Positions 57,911-64,000 of a stretch of DNA of 64,000 nt are shown here, in pieces. The first letter of the stretch is position 1; each line of letters starts with the position of its first letter. Source of the stretch: Coprinellus micaceus (Eukaryota > Basidiomycota > Agaricomycetes > Agaricales > Psathyrellaceae); the NCBI GenBank assembly GCA_951394405.1, contig OX596341.1, positions 2,790,001 through 2,854,000 of the forward strand. The letters are read 5' to 3'. Below the pieces are notes generated by a model. The model was not told where the DNA came from and made no database searches. It saw only the letters and a program-made list of their open reading frames with translations. The position numbers were made by a program, and so were the translations under genes.

Positions 57911-58875
57911 TCATGCTGTCAGTTTGGGAATGACCTTGACCATCTGGTCAATGTTAATGAACTGGACCCAGCTCTCGAGTTCCCTCGGAGTCTGGTGCCA
58001 GATGAATTTGGTTTCGGCGGTGGGTCCCCGGAAGAAGGCGCATACACACTCGTACTGCTCGTGAACGATCCGGGTGCCCCTCGCAACACCCAGGTTCGCT
58101 GTGAAGACCCGGAATTCCCACCCAATGAGAGGTTTGCCATCCATCTGAGCCTTTCCGTTGACAACGTCGAAGTCGAGACGAGCATGGTCGAAACCAATGG
58201 GTTGCCCAACTGCACGCATGTACGAATCCTTGAGGGCGAAGAGGATACAGATCCGGCGGAGCATAACTGCTTCAGCTTGCCCCTGCAGCGATGTGAGTTC
58301 GTTCGCCGTCAATTTGTGGGACATGGACTCGACGTAGGTTGGTATTGGAGTTCCTCTTGGCTCGACGGCGTATTGGATGATCCCTAGCCCAATGTTCACG
58401 ACTTTTTGGCGCTCGCCTTGGGTCATCGCCATTCCACATAGCGAATTGCTGATGGCGAGGTGGTAGCCGATCATCGAGTGGTTGAACTTCTCCAGGGGTG
58501 GCTCCTCGAACAACTGCTCTATCCAATGCTTCCCCTGCTGATTCTGACAGTCTCTCCACTTTGCCCTCGGTATCCGTCGGTGTCGCATCATGAGTAGGGG
58601 TAGCATTGCTGTGATGATTTTGCCTGGAAGGCTGTAAGCTGAAAGAGTCACGGAAGTGAGTCTGAAGTGGCGACGCACGAAAACTATCCTCATTTTTGGG
58701 CTGGTATGGGAACTTTGTGTAGCCTATGCACTCCTCAACGAGTTTAAAGCATTGGTCGTATTCCTGGTGGATGCATGTCAGCAATCGGCCGCCGATGGGT
58801 ACGAATCGTACGCACCGCTACGGTATACTCCCGGTTGAGAGACAACATCCAAACGAGAATAGGGCATTCGGACAT
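57911..58875 (-). CDS. 4'-Phosphopantetheinyl transferase-like protein, probably degenerate (288 aa)
   Basis: Family role: moves phosphopantetheine from CoA to carrier domains of fatty acid, polyketide or lysine-pathway enzymes. Three exons (58875-58816, 58763-58685, 58638-57911) join in frame to 289 codons including the stop. The fold signature is clear: MSECPILVWMLSLNREY start, ALL-type segment MLPLLMMRHRRIPRAKW, GKHWIE, and GYHLAISNSLCGMAM. SHKLTANEL is followed by FALKDSYMRAVGQPIGFDHA and PLIGWEFRVFTANLG. Key residues differ: the metal motif (I/V)G(I/V)D reads IGLGI, so Asp is Gly. W-x-x-KEAxxK reads FALKDSYMR, so Trp, Glu and Lys are altered, and FNVSH reads FNHSM. The gene structure is intact, so this looks like a pseudoenzyme or specialised paralogue rather than a broken gene. 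Confidence 0.8.
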
Positions 58876-60649
58876 GACTCCGGGTCAATGTTTGGGTGTC
58901 GGTTGGGTAGGCCTGAAGGTAGTAGTGGGGCTGAAAGGAGTGCTCGAACTGCAACGAGGCCCGGATCAACTTTGGGGATCGCCTAGTCCGACCTGGGGGG
59001 GATGAAAGATTAGGGCCAGCAGAAGTGCCAGCTTATAAGGTATGAGCGGATGGTGAGGGTAGAAAGAGAGAGGAGAATGAAAACATAATGGCCCAACCAT
59101 GCAATTATCCGAATACCATTTTGGTTAACCCAACACACGTCACGAGGTGATGACAGTGATTGCCACACAGCCACGACGGGCGCTAAATGGTGATCCATCT
59201 TGGGCGCTACGCAACAGCTGGCCACATTTCTCCGTCATCCACAACCAACAAGCCACTTCAATGCCCTTAATAAACCCCCGCCCATATTCGAACCATTTTC
59301 TGACGCTTTAGTCTGACCTAGCCTTCAGAGGAGATTCTTCCGTCCAAGCTCCGAGTCAGGGTGGCACTGTTGGTAGGCAAAATCTTTTCCTGACCGTCGG
59401 CATGAGAAATCTGACGATTTTTGTGATGGTGAGGGCCTTTAAAACCCTTGTTCTCTCCCCTGCCGCCAGACCCTACGGTAGGTGAAACGCTTGCCCTGAT
59501 ACATTTCTTTATCGGGCAAAATTGCAGTTCAAGGCGCTTAAGCTGTCGGACTTCTGAAAGTGTCGAGCTCTCCTTTGGAGGCGATCCTCGTGCGCAGCTC
59601 CAGAAGATAGTATACATAGCCTGGGGGAAGCCACGTTATCGATGGGGATTAGGATCCGAATCCGCTTTTCAAGAGGGGTGGACGTCATAATGCGTGGCTT
59701 CCAGGTGGCCATGAAGCCACCGGGGGGTAATCCTGTTGCCAAACTGGAGCAGTCACTCTCCCATTGGGGCTTCTCTTCGGGCCAGGTATATTTCCTCCAG
59801 TGGGCCTCTTGGGCTAGGTCCTCCCGTTGTCGATCAGGTTTGGCCCGATGCCACCGGTTGCATGTCAATGTGTGGGCCATTGAACAGGGTTGTCTGGCGC
59901 CCGGCTGAAACAAATTGTCCTGGAGAAAAAATGGGTCGGCTAACCTCAATTGCCATCGTCGCGAAGAGATAAAGAACCAAATAAGCTATACCCATTGCTC
60001 TACCAGGGATCTAGTCAGGCACTGTCAGTCCATCATTCACCGTGAAAGACGCGGCGCCTCACCCCAAAACCCGTGGTCGTGAATGATGAGTTGATTTGCT
60101 GGGTTTTATGCCTGAGATAAGGGTGAACGGATCTAAACGTCTTTATTGCAATGGCCCATCGCAGGCTAAACGAGTGCCACCACTGCTCCTCTCTGAAACC
60201 TGAATGGAACCCTCCACGACCGAGAGCCACTTGGTGGGCGATCACCGATTTACCGCGGGCACACATGTTTCTGCTGGCCCGGAGTCAGCTCGTGGCATCG
60301 AAGTTTCTGAAGGGAACAATCCCCAAGATCACGTCTATAGAAAACGAGAAGTAGCGGGTGAGTCAGGTGTGTTGCTTTGATATCGCCATCAAGTGGCCAT
60401 ATATTCTGTACCCCGCCCCTGCGCTCTGAACCGATCTGAACCGCTCCCAGCGATATATAGTCACCTGAGCCTGCCCTGCCTTGACCCTCAATGCACCCAG
60501 CCTATTTCTCCGATGCTTCCGATGGCGTTCGACCCAGTGCTCGGTCCAACCTCGGTGCTTCGAGGAGAAGCGCGCACGTCGAAAACCTGGTACATAACCA
60601 CGATGTCCAATCACCGTGAAATGGGAGTACTCGGCGCTCACTCGACAAT
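58876..60649. other. Intergenic, nothing recognised
   Basis: 1.8 kb between the phosphopantetheinyl transferase-like gene and the esterase gene. Open frames up to about 146 codons lack domain signals, and no repeats or RNA genes were identified. Confidence 0.4.
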
Positions 60650-62162
60650 ATGTGGGTCTTGCTCTCGCTCGGCTTGTTCATCATGGCAGGACTGGAGGCA
60701 GTGAAAGCACTTCCGCCCCCAATCACCACTATACCCGGCACGCATCGCAACGTCCACCTCCACGGCCGCTGGGACGAGAACGTCGGGAGCTGGTGGGCAG
60801 GAACGGGGTTCAAGCTGAACATTGTGAACCTGCACAACCTCTACATCAACCTTGGCGAGCTCACGACCCAGCCGTTCGCCCCAGCTGCGGTGTCCATCGA
60901 TGGTGGTCCCTACTTCACCGCGAACCTCTCGGCTGGGGATAATGTCATCCCTCTGGGTGACGCAGTCTCTCTCAAGAATCCTCATGAGGTGACGCTGGTA
61001 GAGATTAACGTTGAAGGGTGGCAGAACAACCGGATTCAATTCAAGAGTTTGGCCTTGAATGCGGTATGCCCTCATTTCCACGGCGTCATGTCAGAGGAAG
61101 GAAGGGTACTGACCGAAGGAGGTAGGACGCGAAACTCGTTCCCTACAGGCCTAAGAGTCGGGTGATACAATTCGTCGGAGACTCCCTCTCTGCGGTGAGT
61201 AAATCCCCTTTCGGGTAGAACGACCGCCGATCCGACCGCTTACCCTCAGGGACAATTCCTGCCACTCGGAGTCAACCAAGCATGGCCATCCCTCGTAGCC
61301 CGTACGTTGAACGCCGAGGCAAAAATAAACGCACAGCCAGGGGCCACCTTCATTGTACGTCTTTGGTATCCAGGTCAAGGGGAACTCCTGAATTGCTGAC
61401 TCTGGGTTTGTGACAGGACATGGAATCCTACGGCAATGTTCACGGAGTGTCATACCAATTCTGGAAGGTACGTTCGTTCTGAGTCAGTTGGACTCGTCCT
61501 TCAAGTTTCCTTGAACTCGCCTTGAATCTCCGATAGACCGAGGACACAGGCTACGTTTGGACTGGGGATCACAACTACACCACGCCATGGGACGTCCAGG
61601 AAGAACAACCCAAGACGACCGACCTCGTCATCCACATCGGGTACGTGAAGGTCACTCGCTTCTCCCTGCCTCAGGCTTATGCAAGCCGGTTCTCCTGGGT
61701 GCAGAGCAAACGACGCATCCCACGGTGTCGCGCCTGAGACGTTCATCGAGGTTGGCGTGTCATACCTCTGGGAATGGGACGACTTACTAACTGGCCACAG
61801 ACGTATCTTGCCTTCCTCGACAAGTTCACCAAGGCATCTCCAACCCTAAAGAGCATCTACATCCTCACACCCTTCGGGTGGCCACACGAAGGCGATCACA
61901 TCGATTACTACTACGACAGCGTCTACTCAAAAGTAGTTGAGCAATGGTCAGTTTGTGAGATGGCATTTAGAATTGGCACTCACCTCTTTGTAGGAAGCGC
62001 ACCAAGTTAGGCGGTTCCAAATATTCCCCTCGCGTGCACCTAGTCGACTGCACGGGCTGGATCAAGTTCGCAGACGTCTATCCCGACAACGTACACCCCA
62101 ATGAACAGGGCCACCAAAACATTGCGCGCAAGGTAGTCCAAGCGCTCCAATCCAAAGCTTGA
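60650..62162 (+). CDS. Secreted SGNH-hydrolase esterase, CE2-like (367 aa)
   Basis: Predicted deacetylase acting on acetylated polysaccharides. Eight exons: 60650-61063, 61126-61194, 61250-61354, 61417-61467, 61537-61640, 61705-61750, 61801-61946 and 61994-62162. They total 368 codons including the stop. A signal peptide or anchor covers residues 1-21. A beta-rich N-terminal domain of about 120 residues (with HGRWDENVGSWWAGTGFKLN) precedes the SGNH core, the two-domain plan of carbohydrate esterase family 2. Block I is FVGDSLSA (catalytic Ser), block III GANDASHG and block V DNVHPNEQGH (catalytic Asp and His). It converges with the GH79 gene; their stops are about 90 bp apart. Substrate is not determined. 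Confidence 0.9.
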
Positions 62163-62254
62163 TAGCGTAGCAGGTATCATATAGCAAATGTGAGTTAGTA
62201 CAACGATTAAACGACAAGTAAGATCTACAGCAAGTCCACTACTAGGGTGGCACA

Positions 62255-64000
62255 CTAACGCCTGAGAAGACCGTTGATAATGAAGGCACCGCCTACAGCC
62301 ATCGACGTCACGATTGCAACAGCAGAGATAGCACGCTGCTGCACGCCATTCCCAGTCACTGACCCATGACTCGTACTCCCAAGGTTCTTCCTGTCCTGGT
62401 ATGAGTGCCCGTTCGAGGTTGCCAACACCGCAGGGTCAATGGTAGCGGTATTGCGGGCCTTGGTGTGCGCCGTGGTTGCGAATGTTGCCGTGGCTTGACC
62501 GACCCCGGTAAGGTCGTCAGAGGCCATGAAGACAACCGCGAAGCTCGGGGCGCGTAGCGGGATGTTGCAGCGATTTTCTGAGACGCTGCAGTCGATAGTA
62601 ACGACATCAAGGTCGCCTTTAAGGATCCCATCCGCTTCAAAGTTGTTGCCAAAGGTCTGGAAACAAGAGGGTCAGTAGTTGCAGTTTTGAGGCAGGCTGG
62701 GCTACTATGACCTGGCCAGCCCATCTGATGTTCGTCTTCGATGAGACGGAGTCGGCCGTAAGGTACCTAACAAAGAGAGTGAGCGAGTGACCCTCAGAAT
62801 AGCCCTCAGAATGTGCTTACTTGACTCGAACTTGCGCAGGGACTCCGCTCGCAACGGAGACCACGGCGTTAACATTGTTGGCTCCCGAAGGTTCGTCGAT
62901 CATGTTGAAGAGTACAAACTTCGACAAGGTGTCCCGTTCGTAGATCGCGTAGGCAGGGGTCTGGGCTGAGGGAGCACCGAGATCAATGATACGACCAGTG
63001 CCAGTCTTGCCAAAGACTTCCGCCAGGACCAAGCTCGAGTAGAACACGGAGCCGACCGTCCACTCGTTGAAAGACGATTGGTTCGTTGGGGGAGAAATCC
63101 AGGGCTGTTTAAAGCGATCGTTCAGTCAGTAAAGACCGGGCCATGAACGTCGGCGCAATGGATGGCTTACGTTGTAATAAACGTTCTGACCACCAACGTG
63201 CAACAAGGCGTTCGAGAAGTTGTGGCTGGCCATCGACAGACCCCAATCGAGAACCCAGAGCGCGGCTCCGTAGCTCTGCGAAATACCAGGGAATCCACCA
63301 CATGATGCAGTGTTAGTTTCGAACATGATGAAAGGAATACCCTCTTGCTGGGCGATCATGGTAGAGTTGACGTATCCTGCGTTCATTGAGACCGCCGTTT
63401 CGTGAGTGAGGAACATGGGGAAGTTCGTCTGGGGATCTTGGTACGTTCCGACACCGAACTGAGCAAAGCAATTGTTGTTGGGGTATCTAAGTAGGAATGA
63501 GTGTTCGGCGAGCGTATCTTGGGAGCGAGGGGGAGGTAAACGAACCGTTCGACAGTCAACGCAAACAGACGCTCCCGGAAGTTGTCGATAAATCCCGTGT
63601 TCCAGACATCCTCAGGCGTCCATTCAGAGTGCGAGATACTGGGAGCGATGAATTTATTCTTCACAGGAATGAGGGGGTTTTGGTCGACGAGGTCGAAGAG
63701 TTCATAAAGTTCCCCAGCGTAGTCGAACGGAGAGTACGGTTCGGGTCGCTTGCCGTGCCTGGTTCAACCATTCCAGCACATTAGAATGGCGTTGAAGGCG
63801 AGTCCAAATGAGAACTCACCGCCCATAGAGATCAGGTTCATTTCCTGCCTGAAGTCCTACAAGATTATCGCCCAGGATCTGCTGACCAAACTCGGCTATC
63901 TCGAGGTGGAAAACAGAGGTATCGTTGAACGGCAGGCCTAAGGATAGAACCGAGTTCAAGGTCACATCCGCTGGAGTTGGAAGGACGCATACCCAGAAAC
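62255..64000 (-). CDS. GH79 beta-glucuronidase-like enzyme, N-terminus beyond the window
   Basis: Family GH79 retaining glycosidase (beta-glucuronidase/heparanase type). Coding sequence in the window starts mid-protein near 64000 with VFHLEIAEFGQQILGDNL. AGNEPDLYGR follows and carries the acid/base Glu. MFETNTASCGGFPGISQSYG contains the nucleophile Glu. ALLHVGGQNVYYN and the C-terminal beta-domain come next (VFYSSLVLAEVFGKTG, QTPAYAIYE). Exons include one starting at 62656 (TFGNNFEADG) that runs to the stop at 62255. The extreme C-terminus is Ser/Thr-rich then hydrophobic (AIVTSMAVGGAFIINGLL, RR), resembling a GPI-anchor signal or membrane tail. It likely acts at the cell surface on glucuronic-acid-bearing glycans such as arabinogalactan side chains. 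Together with the adjacent esterase it suggests a small polysaccharide-processing pair. Confidence 0.88.

Noticed and set aside
1..64000. CRISPR arrays, bacterial operons or ribosome binding sites
   Set aside because: No regularly spaced repeats of CRISPR type, and the intron-rich gene structure is eukaryotic.

Overview
The window is eukaryotic and looks like an agaricomycete (Basidiomycota) genome. Nearly every gene is split by many short GT-AG introns of about 45-60 bp. The gene content is typical of mushroom-forming fungi: Crinkler-type proteins, DUF6534 membrane proteins, an ankyrin-DHHC palmitoyltransferase, a Golgi pH regulator, GH79 and SGNH enzymes, a chromovirus, and non-autonomous DNA transposons. 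Gene models below were spliced by eye; reading-frame continuity across all junctions was checked wherever exon coordinates are given.

Layout. 0-2.8 kb: a 900-aa acidic low-complexity protein on the minus strand. 4.5-6.7 kb and 19.4-21.3 kb: two diverged head-to-head copies of one segment. Each carries a secreted PPKPT-repeat protein, its TATA box and about 1 kb of upstream DNA. Between these inverted arms lie a Ser/Thr-rich single-pass membrane protein, an AKR1-type palmitoyltransferase, two tandem Crinkler (CRN) genes, a small secreted protein and a 1,000-bp terminal-inverted-repeat element. The CRN genes share a duplicated N-terminal header but have unrelated C-termini: one kinase-like, the other P-loop NTPase plus REase-like.

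22.5-28.6 kb: a young Ty3/gypsy chromovirus with LTRs identical by eye and a 5-bp target duplication. A 514-bp hAT-type element carrying a tRNA-like segment interrupts it. 28.6-34.2 kb: a DUF6534 membrane protein and two tandem NAD(P)-binding proteins. 34.8-40.3 kb: long-chain acyl-CoA synthetase and a secreted M28 aminopeptidase. 42-46.2 kb: Golgi pH regulator and a seven-helix-like membrane protein. 46.4-47.4 kb: a 999-bp element with AACGTT-rich ends and a perfect 8-bp target duplication. 48-51.7 kb: a second Ser/Thr- and Pro-rich membrane protein and a second DUF6534 protein. 52.5-58.9 kb: an importin-13-like karyopherin, an unrecognised protein, and a 4'-phosphopantetheinyl transferase-like protein lacking key metal ligands. 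60.6-64 kb: a secreted SGNH/CE2-like esterase convergent with a GH79 beta-glucuronidase-like enzyme that runs off the window.

The most unusual part is 4.5-21.3 kb, where two CRN effectors with swapped catalytic modules sit inside an inverted duplication. One CRN gene appears to have lost a splice acceptor.
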